From Chromera velia (lineage: Eukaryota; Sar; Chromeraceae): a stretch of DNA of 17,963 bases. Location of the stretch: NCBI GenBank assembly GCA_018398765.1, contig JAHBMJ010002562.1, positions 1 to 17,963 on the forward strand. Direction: 5' to 3'. Shown here in pieces: positions 10,697 through 17,963 of this stretch. How positions within the stretch are numbered: the stretch's first letter is position 1; every line of letters begins with the position of its first letter. The notes under the pieces are model-generated. The model worked only from the letters and a program-made list of their open reading frames with translations. It ran no database searches and was not told the origin of the DNA. The position numbers were made by a program, and so were the translations under genes.

Positions 10697-11789
10697 AAGT
10701 CCTCCTACATAGTAGACGCCTCACTACAAACGCGCAGCAGATCTTTGTCTTTTTGCGATGTATCAAGAAAATGAATAAAGTTGTGAAGAATGGGTCGGAT
10801 CACACTCACGCGCAACCCGTAACTCGCAAGAGAAAGACGCGGTCATCTAAAAATAAAAGCATCCAGAAAAGACAGGACCATAGACATGCGATTGTTCTCT
10901 CTCGCTCTCTATCTCTGTCTCTTCTCTCTCTCAAACAAAAAAGCGAAATATCATCCACACGCCAAAACAGGACTGACACCGAAGCAGTCGCCACAAGTTC
11001 AAGCAGACGCGTCCTCCAATCTGTACACCACCTGCATGCATGCACGAGGGAAACAAAAATCCACGAGGTAGGCCATATACTCACGCAATCTCACATAGAC
11101 TCCATTTCACGTACATGTACCCCGACGGAAACGCTACAGCATGAGGACAAATTCAGCGATGAGCGAGAAAGAGGCGAAAAAAACAAACAAACACCGCATG
11201 AGTCCAACCAACCACCCCTGCCCCCGACTGACCGGATGAGAGCACAGGCGCATACATCATCCATGGGTTTGTCTTGACGTCCTCTATAAATTCCTGGCCC
11301 CAAAAACCCCGCACACCCCCGGCTCCTTCGTCCCCGTCCCCAACCGTCCCCTGTACAGACCCTCCCGTTGCTACACATCCACTTGACTGAAGAGACACAG
11401 ACGCGGCTGCAGAAACTCCAGAAGACTGTACAGCTGCAGCCGCGACTGCCTGAGCGCTTCCTGAAGAATGGGGCACTAACACAGGTCCCCCCTCTCCATT
11501 CTTCCTCTGCCTCTGCTTGGCCTTCCAGTTCGATGGCAAAACCTCACAGGGGTCGGTCACCTCGTCTCGAGGGTCGAATCCCCGGGGCTTCCCCCACGCC
11601 CCCTGTGCCTGTGCCTGTGCCTGGGTCCCGTTCCCCCTGGGTGCCTCGGGTATTCTGGAGAGAAGGCTTTGGAGATCAGGCACTCCCAGGACCTGGGCCC
11701 TCTTCACAATGTACCTGCATGCGTTTGCATGGGGAGAAGACTTTGCATACGTGTGGAGATGCATGCACGTTCATCTACGTATGTACATC

Positions 11790-11822
<33 letters not shown>

Positions 11823-14800
11823 ACACACGCACATGCAGATACGATACCAGGACATCCTCCACATTTATTCCTTCCATCCGATTTTTTTTTTTCATCTCAT
11901 CCATCTCCATGCGTATCTGAGCCCCCTAAAATGGAATGATCTGCTCGCTCAATTCATCCATTCTGAACGCAACCGTGCGCACCTCAAAGCCGCGTGCTCA
12001 TAAAACACCATCTGCGTGTAGCAGACTGACCCCAGAGAATGGCGTGAAGTCTCAAACCCTAACATCACATCGGGATCTATTCTCCTTACGAACTTCACGA
12101 AGGCGTCCAGAAGCTCCCATTCGTCTCGTACGGCAGTCAACCCACACGCCCGAGAGAGGGTCAATCCTCCCAACACCTCCCCACACGCAAACGCACACGG
12201 AGAATCTCCATTTCCGTTCACGTTCTCTTCAAATGCTTCCGGTATCTGACAGATCACATGCAAGTGCGTGTCCCAATCCTCATCCACATCACCACTTCCC
12301 CCCCCCGCCTTGGCTTCTGTTGCCGCACGTGAGGCCTCATCAATGGCCTGCCGGTCAGACGACAGAAGGGACTTCCCAGAAGACTGTCGGCCCCTTCCTA
12401 CACGACCACCACCCCCCTCAGCTCGGAATGCTTCAGCCACATCTCCCAGCAGACGCCGCAGTCTCGGGACCCGTGCGTCTCGTGTGGCGATGCACACAGC
12501 GAAAATCTGGTCGTGGAGGGGGTTTCCGCTAGCTGGAGTTGGGAAGAGACTCTGGGTGTTTTTTTGATTCGTCGGTTGGGCTTTCGTGTTGTTGTTGGGT
12601 CCCGCTGTTTTCGGAGGGGGACCCGCACTTCTTGCCGCAGCAGCAGCCGGACTTGTCCGTGGGTTCGTGAACCCAGCAGAAGAGGCTGGGGGGGGAGAGG
12701 TTCCTGGCGGGAAGGCACTGGGCGGAGACGGGCGAGAGGAGAACGAGGGGGCTGCAGTGGAGGCAGTGGATGCTTCCCAAGAGGCCCCAGGACGTGGGCC
12801 TCCTCGGATGGCAGTACTGCCCTCACGGGGGGAGTGTGTCTCGTTGGCTGACGACGAAGAAGGAGGGGGATACGCAGGAATTCTACCACAGTCTGTGAGC
12901 AGTTCAATGGAACAAACAGGACCTGAGAGAGGAGGACTCTGCTCCCGGACCTCCAGTGCTGCCAGGTCTGTCTGTGCAGAATCGTTTGATTCTTGGGATT
13001 GACTTGCCATGGCGGCACGACGCGGGCCCCCCGGAGGCTCTTGTTGTTGGCACTCCTCCTTGCCTTCCTTATCGGAGTCCTTTTTCTTTTTGTCTACTTT
13101 TCGCAATTTGAGGCACATGCGCCCGTAGGAATCGATTTCAGCAAACTGTTCCACCAAGTCGCCTTGTGACTGAGATGAAGGACGGGAAAGGGGCATGTCT
13201 GGATCGATTGGGGGAGCGTATAGGGGGACGCCACACTCGGCAGCCACATCTGCAGGTGAGGGGGGGGGGCGGTGGAAAGCAAAAGCGGTGGAAGGTGCGG
13301 ATTGGAGAATGACAAGAGCGGGACGTCCTTTCTTCTCCTCCTTTTTCTTCGACTTCCCGTCTCCTTCTATTTGCCCATTTGCCACTGCCTGGCTGTGAAT
13401 GAAGGGAAGCAGTCCCTTTTCCGTCTTTGCTGCGGTGGCGGGGGAGACGGGAGCGAGGGGTCGGTGTATTTTGGCAGCAGTGTGGAGAAGCGACCGTTGC
13501 GGGTTTGCAGACACAGCAGAAAGAGGGAGGACACTAGACGAAGGTCCCGTCTCTGCATAGATCGCCGCGCCCGCCCGACGAGATCTGAGTGGACGTGAGG
13601 GATCACCAGGAGACGGCTGGGGGAGGTGGGCCTCGGTTACGTCCTTCGGGTTCGAGTAGAAAGGATACGTGTGTCTAAAAAAGGGACCGTTTTGAAGGGC
13701 GTCTCCCTCACCAGTCAACGCGGCAGCGGCGCCTGAAGGCCCTTGAAAGGGCGGGCATGCAGGGACCACATCGGGCCCCTTTGTCTGTTTTCCCGTCTCT
13801 GCCGTCTCCCCCCGTGTCTCCTTCACGAAAGTCTCCAACTCCTCTAGGCGAGGAAGAAAGTCGGGCTCGATGAGACTCTCGGGAGCCGTCTCCTTCCTGC
13901 AGCATCAGGCAAAGAAGCATATGCACAAGAAATAGAAGAGATTTTGTTCGTTGCCGACTGCGCCAAAGGCTTCCACAGCGCGTCTCTCCTCTCCTAGGAC
14001 TTGGAGAAGTGAAGTAAATGTTGTTGAGGTGTCCTGCGTCTGATCCCATCCACCTCCACAAGTGTGTCTACTCAGCCCCCCCCCGCTAACCGACCGACTG
14101 ACTGAGAGACTGACCGAATAAAGGAGCTCAAGGTGAAGTTCCTCCTGTCCGGAGGGTCCACGCCGGCCTCTCGGCATCTTTTCCTCTCGTCCTGCATGAT
14201 ATCGGGAACATCAATTATTTGAGTTTCTCTCTACGCAAGTGTATACGATAGATGGACGAATTCCCCAAAGCGCAACGCAACAGAGAGACAAAGGCCCAGC
14301 GAGAGCTCCTCCAATGGAAGAACTGAGAAAATGAGAAGACCCAAGAAAAGAAGAGGAAGGAAAAGGAAACACGAAAGAAGAGGAGAAGAATGCAAGAAGA
14401 GAAGAAGAGGAAAGAGAGACAGACCGTCCAGAGCCCCTCGAGTGAATCCCCGCAGATGGGGGGTGCAGAGAGGTCAGTGAAGTCCTTCAATTTCAATCCA
14501 GACGGTTCGTCGATCTCACTTGCTCGTGAAACCGGAAAGGGCCAACCGACGGGGGGTAAAATGGCCATGCTGTTCTGAGGCTGTGAGGGCTGTGGGGTAT
14601 CTCTGATGTCTCTCGGGATTCCGTTTCTTCCTTGCTGACGAGGGGGGGGCAGCAGGTAGGGCCCTTGTGGGGCGTCTCCCGCAACTTCATCGAATTCGTC
14701 GTCGTCCTCCATGACCAGAACGTCCAATTGTTGGGGCCTTGCAGTGACTGCCAGGGGGGGAGTGGAAGGAGGTGGCAGGGGGGGGTTGTTGGCGTTCCGA

Positions 14801-17065
14801 TGGGGTGTATTGGGGTCTTTTGGCGGTTGTGCTCCTGCTGTGTCTGTGGTTGGGAGAAGGAAAGCAGAGTGGTGAATGTCGATCTCAAGCTCGGTGGTGG
14901 ACTCGACTGAAAGAGGGGACATCTTGGGTGGCTGGGTGGGTCTGAAGATCCAATGCACACTTGGAAGGACTCGTCTGAGATCATTCAGGGTCCGTTGAGG
15001 GGGGGTACAGGGAGGGGCAGAGGGGGTCTGGGGACGAGAGAACCATCCAGACGCTGCGGCAGATGCAGAGGGAACTCTTTCTTCGCTCCTCTGGCTGGAT
15101 GAAGAGGAGCGTGGAGGCGGGAGGGTGGGTGGGATTGAGAGGCCTGCTGTGGGGGGGAAGGGGATGGGAGGGGAGTGTGCGTGAGGACTTTGTTGAGAGT
15201 CCTGGACTTCATCTTCGATCTCATCGTCGTCGTCGTCGTCGTCGTCTATGACTAGAATGGGGGGTTGATGGGACTTGGGTTGTTGGCCAGGATTGGCAGC
15301 AGCAGAAGAAGCAGCAGAGTGGGGGGGATCCTGTAAAGAGCTTGAATGGTCAACTCCCATAGAGAGGTGTACACGGTCTGTGTCGCCTGAAATCATGAGA
15401 CGGGGACGTTTTGTGTCTCTTTTCTGTGAGTTGTCTCTTTCCTTCTGCCCTTGCGCGTCAGTCTCCTCAGCCAAATTGGGGCAGGGGAGGGGACGGCGCA
15501 GAGCCTGGAAGGGAGGGGGGCGAGAAGGCATCGGGGTCCCTTGTTTGTTTCTGGACCTTGTTGGGGCAGAATGAGACAAAGAGATAGAGCGCATCTTTGC
15601 TTGAAGAAACGCGCGTTTCTCTTCGGTCGTCTCCTCTCTCAAATGGATTCTATCCCCTTCCCTTCCTTTCTTCAAACTGCCTTCGAATCCCTCACTCCCA
15701 TTCCTTCTTCCTGTCTGAGGGGGGGTAGAGGTCACAGGTTGCGGCGGACTTCGATCCCCCACAGCCCCAGGGGATGCAGAGGAGGGGATGTTCACGACTG
15801 GGGGTCGTGAGGGGGCTGGGGTACAGGAACGGGATAGGATTTGTGTTCGGGATTCTGTGGCGTCCTCTGGACACTCAGTGATTGAGGGGAGTTCTTGTGT
15901 TGCAATAACAGCCAAGCGCTCTGCGTGCTTGAAAATCCAGGACCAATTCGGATGGAATTCGTGCCGTGAGAAGAAGAGGGGAACGGGAGGGGAGGGAGAG
16001 GGCCGAAGGGACGCCGTCTCCGTCTCTGCCGTCTCGTCCCGAGGTTTTCTGAAGAAGACGGTTTCCATTGGGAGTGGCACGGAGGTCATGCCTCTCAAGT
16101 CATGATCGATGAGGAATTGGAGAAGGTAAGGGAGGTGAAGCTCGAAGGGTTGCAGCTGCAAGGCGTCTCTGGGTAAGGTTGGAAACAGAGACCTGACAGA
16201 GGCCCTCTGGCCGAGTCGCCCTGAATGGAAGAGACTGGCGACCTTTTGCGCTATCTGGGGAAGACATACGGTGACTTTCAGGAAGAGGGAGGGTTTGGGG
16301 TGGTACCCATAGAGCGACCGTCTCTTACACAGCTGCACGCACAACGAAAAGACAAAAGAAACACAGGCAGGCGGGAGTGTCATTTGAGGTACATCGTCGG
16401 ATTGCTGCTCAAAGGGCCATGCATCAACAGCAGAAAAACGGATTAGGAGACACACGAGCAGAGAGACTGACACCCAGACAATACGTTTCTTCCTTTTTCC
16501 CGCCGTCTACGGACACACAGAGCGAGAGACGGGAGGCATCACCACACACCCCGATAGACGGGGGGGAAGACAGGTAGACAGACAGACGGGGGCATACTGG
16601 GATCGACAGGGAGAAGTCAGACCAAAACAGGGGAGAACGACGGACCTGAAGGTCGAACACAGAGCCGGTCCCACCACTTCCGTCTCTGCCGGCTCCTGCC
16701 TGTCTGACCGAAGACGAAGACGAAGAAGACGAAGACGTTTCTCCTCCCTTGCCTTGGCCCGCCTGAGAGAGTGCGTCATCGATCTCTAAGGCAAGTTGTC
16801 GCAGCAGATCACCCCGGACGGACTGTCCCTCCTCCCCATCAGACCGGGACAAGAAGGCACTTTCCAATTGGTCGTTCAGACCTACGTAGAAGTACGGAAG
16901 GTACCCATGGACGTGGAGAACTGCTTGCTGCCCACCGGAGACGGTCCCGAAAAGCCGAACTACAGGCACACGACTGAGGGGCTTTCCTGTCAAGGGACTG
17001 AACGCGGGATCGAGAACCGACGGCTTGACTGCCGCGCAGTCTTCCACAACGATGCGAAATTGCAT
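3704..17065 (-). CDS. REV3: DNA polymerase zeta catalytic subunit REV3, 19 exons, 2,754 aa
   Basis: Exons, in coding order: 17065-16646, 16332-14425, 14191-14115, 13896-12031, 11714-11233, 11031-10978, 10629-10310, 10016-9924, 9728-9337, 9126-8959, 8627-8511, 8178-8053, 7812-7753, 7540-7390, 7005-6952, 6741-6400, 6100-5963, 5702-4437, 3934-3704. The product is a family-B polymerase that extends past DNA damage in the nucleus with REV7 and other partners. Domains: REV3 N-terminal domain about 1-250; low-complexity linker to about 1150; exonuclease-like domain from about 1150, with SIE in place of the catalytic DxE; polymerase motif A DFQSLYPS at 1769-1776; motif B spread over the exon 10/11 junction; motif C YGDTDS at 1973-1978; CysA Cys pairs at 2386/2389 and 2665/2668; CysB Cys at 2697, 2700, 2710, 2716. 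The ATG at 17065 has an in-frame TGA ten codons upstream. All catalytic aspartates are present, so the enzyme looks active. Least certain are the exon 2 and 16 donors and exon 3. Confidence 0.93.
3951..4155. repeat. (CA)n(GA)n microsatellite in REV3 intron 18
   Basis: About 180 bp of CA repeat interrupted by CACC and by two ACGCACGCACGC blocks 72 bp apart (4011 and 4083), followed by about 27 bp of GA. The paired blocks suggest a local duplication. Confidence 0.95.
4437..5702 (-). CDS. REV3: REV3 exon 18: CysA module with a long insertion
   Basis: Encodes residues 2257-2678, starting VRRWFASMRRPLR. A SUMO-interaction-like IKIVEIDDSEDE lies at about 2305. The first CysA pair is CLIC at 2386-2389, preceded by TLSSF, which fits the TISxYF seen before CysA. 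The second pair is CRDC at 2665-2668. The 275 residues between are basic and low-complexity. The frame is open throughout, but a pyrimidine-rich stretch ending in CTGTCAG at 5301-5307 could be a false or alternative acceptor. Donor CGA|GTCAGT at 4436. Confidence 0.8.
5963..6100 (-). CDS. REV3: REV3 exon 17: end of thumb
   Basis: Encodes LNGGYYIEKQIIPAIERLL, a near-universal family-B block, and ends AHAKDVAE before GTCAGA at 5962. Confidence 0.92.
6400..6741 (-). CDS. REV3: REV3 exon 16: thumb
   Basis: Encodes ASLFDFIFHREARIGTYS, then NERVPFAVAYGPPASRLIDLV, both clear REV3 thumb blocks. The 3' end is uncertain: no GT lies where conservation stops (near RILGASRPPLPL). I use CAG|GTGTGC at 6399, which keeps phase 0 and adds about 25 unconserved residues. 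Confidence 0.8.
6952..7005 (-). CDS. REV3: REV3 exon 15 (54 nt)
   Basis: Encodes VKALLCSQWEKTLKGPPE, equivalent to the KxYLxRQWxxxLxG segment. Phase 0 at both ends; donor GAG|GTCTGC at 6951. Confidence 0.82.
7390..7540 (-). CDS. REV3: REV3 exon 14
   Basis: Encodes YVGRCFESP, then DSKGVETVRRDQSPATSKIM, the thumb-proximal block conserved in family B, ending LFDSKDLSK. Donor AAG|GTCGGG at 7389. Confidence 0.93.
7753..7812 (-). CDS. REV3: REV3 exon 13 (60 nt)
   Basis: Encodes PMELKLEKVYLPSFCVSKKR, the conserved KxExVYxP...KKR block just after motif C. Acceptor GTGCAG; donor AG|GTCAGG at 7752. Confidence 0.93.
8053..8178 (-). CDS. REV3: REV3 exon 12: catalytic motif C
   Basis: Encodes RVVYGDTDSVFV; the aspartates at 1975 and 1977 complete the active site. 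It ends ENPW before GTAAGT at 8052, the only GTA donor in this gene. Confidence 0.96.
8511..8627 (-). CDS. REV3: REV3 exon 11
   Basis: Encodes YTGASFSGRMPC, the conserved continuation of motif B, then AIVQTARRTLERTI. Canonical donor GTGAGT at 8510. Confidence 0.95.
8959..9126 (-). CDS. REV3: REV3 exon 10: fingers and motif B
   Basis: Encodes GILPSLLQEVLQTRVMVKQ and ARQFGLKYFANVTYG. The Lys, Asn and Tyr-Gly of motif B contact the incoming nucleotide. Donor GG|GTGAGA; the Gly codon is shared with exon 11. Confidence 0.95.
9131..9197. repeat. (CA)n(GA)n microsatellite in REV3 intron 9
   Basis: CA repeat with TACACA variants, then GA repeat. It ends four bases from the exon 10 acceptor, so on the sense strand it supplies the whole 3' splice-site tract. 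Confidence 0.95.
9337..9728 (-). CDS. REV3: REV3 exon 9: polymerase motif A
   Basis: Encodes residues 1741-1870. PLVLEPESSFF leads into DFQSLYPSVVIAYNICYTTCLG, where the Asp at 1769 is a metal-binding catalytic residue. A Glu/Gly/Arg-rich insert of about 30 residues precedes NILPNGAVFVSRRVRR. Donor AG|GTCCGC at 9336. Confidence 0.95.
9924..10016 (-). CDS. REV3: REV3 exon 8 (93 nt), starting with a donor-like hexamer
   Basis: Encodes VSRGTQFRVEAMLARSARQL and a short tail; SRGTQFRVE is a hallmark of family-B zeta enzymes. The exon begins GTGAGT directly after a (GT)n-CAG acceptor. Its donor CAG|GTTGGT at 9923 is weak. Confidence 0.9.
10021..10072. repeat. (CA)n(TACACA)n microsatellite in REV3 intron 7
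   Basis: A CA run followed by five TACACA units, directly abutting the exon 8 acceptor. Confidence 0.95.
10310..10629 (-). CDS. REV3: REV3 exon 7
   Basis: Begins by completing a Ser codon, then EVKLLQYSAHSLASALL, equivalent to the EVxLxxYTxExV block of REV3. It ends AELSKLFGVDFWSA before donor GTTAGT at 10309. The middle part (residues about 1630-1690) is divergent. Confidence 0.88.
10637..10698. repeat. (CA)n(GA)n microsatellite in REV3 intron 6
   Basis: CGCACA variants, a CA run and then a GA run, abutting the exon 7 acceptor. Confidence 0.95.
10978..11031 (-). CDS. REV3: REV3 exon 6 (54 nt)
   Basis: Encodes GVQIGGRVCLNLWRLLR, a strongly conserved REV3 block. It is too short and in the wrong frame to appear as an open frame; only the splice phases (in 1, out 1) reveal it. 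Acceptor GCATGCAG, donor GGT|GTCAGT. Confidence 0.9.
11233..11714 (-). CDS. REV3: REV3 exon 5: exonuclease-like domain continued
   Basis: Starts with the last base of a Gly codon, then YIVKRAQVLGVPDLQSLLSRIPE, which continues exon 4 exactly as in other REV3 proteins. About 130 residues of Gln/Ala/Gly/Ser-rich insert follow. It ends APVLSS plus one base, donor GTCAGT at 11232; exon 6 makes SSGGVQIGGR. Confidence 0.88.
11791..11832. repeat. (CA)n microsatellite in REV3 intron 4
   Basis: A CA run with one GACA interruption, about 75 bp from the exon 5 acceptor. Confidence 0.9.
12031..13896 (-). CDS. REV3: REV3 exon 4: linker and exonuclease-like domain
   Basis: Encodes residues about 802-1423. 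It starts KETAPESLIEPDFLPRLEEL and then holds HTYPFYSNPKDV, which resembles a conserved REV3 segment. A basic KKKKDSDKEGK patch follows. The exonuclease-like fold begins at VCSIELLTD, is broken by roughly 120 residues of Pro/Ser/Ala-rich insert, resumes at DQIFAVCIA, and ends in DPDVMLGFETSRHSLG. The Asp of exonuclease motif I is Ser, as expected for proofreading-dead pol zeta. Donor CTGGG|GTCAGT; exon 5 completes the Gly codon. Confidence 0.85.
14115..14191 (-). CDS. REV3: REV3 exon 3 (77 nt)
   Basis: Acceptor ATGCAG before 14191; donor CG|GTCAGT at 14114. It encodes DERKRCREAGVDPPDR and then NFTLSSFI, ending with two bases of an Arg codon completed by exon 4. Supported by good splice sites and matching phase; family conservation in this part is weak. 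Confidence 0.6.
14425..16332 (-). CDS. REV3: REV3 exon 2: end of N-terminal domain and long disordered linker
   Basis: Encodes residues 141-776. It opens with LCKRRSLYGYHPKPSLFLKV and continues to LHLPYLLQFLIDHDLRGM and VFFRKP, all conserved in REV3. The remainder is Ser/Pro/Arg-rich and probably disordered. Two SUMO-interaction-like motifs occur, ILVIDDDD at about 499 and VLVMEDDD at about 678; the Asp run comes from a GTC/GAC trinucleotide repeat at 15223-15247. The acceptor GTGCAG at 16333-16338 is secure. The donor ACG|GTCTGT at 14424 is chosen by phase and is less sure. Confidence 0.8.
16646..17065 (-). CDS. REV3: REV3 exon 1: N-terminal domain
   Basis: Encodes residues 1-140, starting MQFRIVVED. 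PVVRLFG and LHVHGYLPYFYV match the conserved start of REV3. A Ser run near residue 110-120 interrupts the domain. The donor CAG|GTCCGT follows VFDLQ; joined to exon 2 it restores the spacing between the conserved VF and YGYH. Confidence 0.9.
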
Positions 17066-17963
17066 TCCTCCAGAAGCCGGCAGCGCCCTTCAGAGCACCC
17101 CTCTTTCCACACCGCACCGCTGCTCCGTCAACCAAGAAATTTCACTGTGATCTGTATACGGAGTTGGAACTCCTCACGAAGGCATACATAGACAGGCGAA
17201 GTCGCTCACCTCCAGTGATGGCGGTCGTGCGTTTCCACTGCTGTTTCGGCTCGCGGCCTCCCACTGTATTTTCAGGCATCTGGCTTGCAGGGATCCAAGC
17301 TCTGCCTGGACAACTTTGAGAACATCATCCACGTCGAAGTGTTGGAGTGTCAATCAATTGAGAATCTGTCCCTTCAGAGTCGGTGCAGACATCAATGTCA
17401 CATCATCTCATGCACGGACACGATGAACTTTCTGAAAAGAGTGTGTTGCAGCGGCGCTTTTGTCGCAATAATTTTGGCGCGAAAGCTTTAGACGCGGCAC
17501 TAGCCTGGCCTGTCAAAAAAATGAGCCGGTCAAGATCACCAGGCCCGTGAAATATCCCTGGCTCGTCAAAATAGCGTTGCCCGTCAAAATAGCCTGGCTC
17601 GTCAAAAATCCCTGGCCCGTCAAACATTTATGCCAATTTTATGGCCCGTCAAATGTCCCCAGCCGGATAATTTCAATTCCAAGGCACTCACCCTTTTCGC
17701 GGGCGCGCGCAATTAAGGCACTCACCCGTATAGCGTTTGGTTAATTTTTCGCTTGCGGGACCATTTTAGGCGGTGGTCTTTCCGGGGCCGGTCGCGGGGC
17801 GCGTGGTTTATGTCTAACATCTAACAGAATAAAAGAACGCATGCACGCGCGCACGTGTAGATCGAAGTTTGTGTCCCGTCCTGTCTAGTTTGGTCTACTG
17901 GCTCCCTTCCGTCCTGTACGGTCTATTGCAATATATTACTGCTAGGTGAGACAATAAGTTCAG
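17066..17963 (-). promoter_or_regulatory. REV3 5' flank and presumed promoter
   Basis: About 900 bp upstream of the REV3 ATG. The proximal 400 bp should include the 5' untranslated region; I see no clear TATA box or coding exon. It holds the 18-bp minisatellite and, at 17680-17725, two copies of AAGGCACTCACCC separated by a GC-rich stretch. Confidence 0.4.
17504..17655. repeat. 18-bp tandem repeat (minisatellite)
   Basis: Five clear consecutive 18-bp units from 17539 to 17628, consensus CCTGGCCCGTCAAAATAG, with diverged copies on both sides (17504 and about 17638). Because 18 is a multiple of three, the minus strand gives a short FDGPGI/FDEPGY peptide repeat, but nothing else supports translation. 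Confidence 0.88.

Noticed and set aside
10820-10850. Extra REV3 exon ending in GTGAGT
   Set aside because: Exons 6 and 7 join in phase and restore the conserved WRLLR-SEVKL block without it; including it breaks the alignment.
11096-11140. Extra REV3 exon between exons 5 and 6
   Set aside because: Phase would allow it, but direct joining gives SSGGVQIGGRV, the expected conserved sequence.
10498-11277. 259-codon plus-strand frame
   Set aside because: Antisense to REV3 exons 6 and 7 and the introns between; low complexity.
14880-14990. REV7-binding motif at WIFRPTQPPKM in REV3 exon 2
   Set aside because: It has proline spacing near to, but not matching, the known aliphatic-x-P-xxx-PP pattern; not strong enough to call.
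17403-17627. Minus-strand frame with FDGPGI/FDEPGY repeats
   Set aside because: The periodic peptide follows from an 18-bp minisatellite; no start context or conservation supports a protein.

Overview
This is a window of nuclear DNA from a microbial eukaryote. It has GT-AG introns with (CA)n/(GA)n microsatellites, mixed GC content, and long Ser/Pro/Gly-rich inserts inside a conserved protein. A chromerid-like alveolate (Chromera velia is my best guess) would fit, but that is an impression from style and not a proof. I see no rRNA, tRNA, CRISPR array or intact transposon.

The window is dominated by one minus-strand gene, about 13.4 kb from 17065 down to 3704: the catalytic subunit of DNA polymerase zeta (REV3). 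I rebuilt it as 19 exons and 18 introns whose phases agree throughout. The exons total 8,265 nt, giving 2,754 residues plus a stop. Exon 1 and the start of exon 2 carry the REV3 N-terminal domain. The rest of exon 2, exon 3 and most of exon 4 are a long low-complexity linker. The end of exon 4 to exon 8 hold the exonuclease-like domain and the lead into the polymerase core. Exons 9-17 hold palm, fingers and thumb with all catalytic motifs. Exons 18-19 hold the C-terminal CysA and CysB metal-binding modules.

Left of REV3 are two smaller genes in divergent orientation. A minus-strand gene starts at 771 and runs off the left edge; its frame is open for at least 250 codons, is helix-rich, and I do not recognise it. 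A two-exon plus-strand gene (1348-1509 joined to 2261-2440) encodes a 113-residue protein with two Cys-Cys-Cys motifs; its intron contains a long CAGA tetranucleotide repeat. The 576 bp between their start codons is probably a shared promoter region. Between the plus-strand gene and the 3' end of REV3 (2441-3703) is non-coding DNA with a sharply AT-rich island. Upstream of REV3 (17066-17963) is an 18-bp minisatellite.

I did not find a clearly new multi-gene system. The most unusual signals are in the REV3 gene itself: 5' splice sites that mostly have C at +3 (often GTCAGT), a 275-residue insertion inside the CysA zinc module, three SUMO-interaction-like motifs, composite (CT)n(GT)n tracts at intron 3' ends, an exon that starts with its own donor-like GTGAGT, and a 16-bp coding motif shared by REV3 and the left-edge gene.
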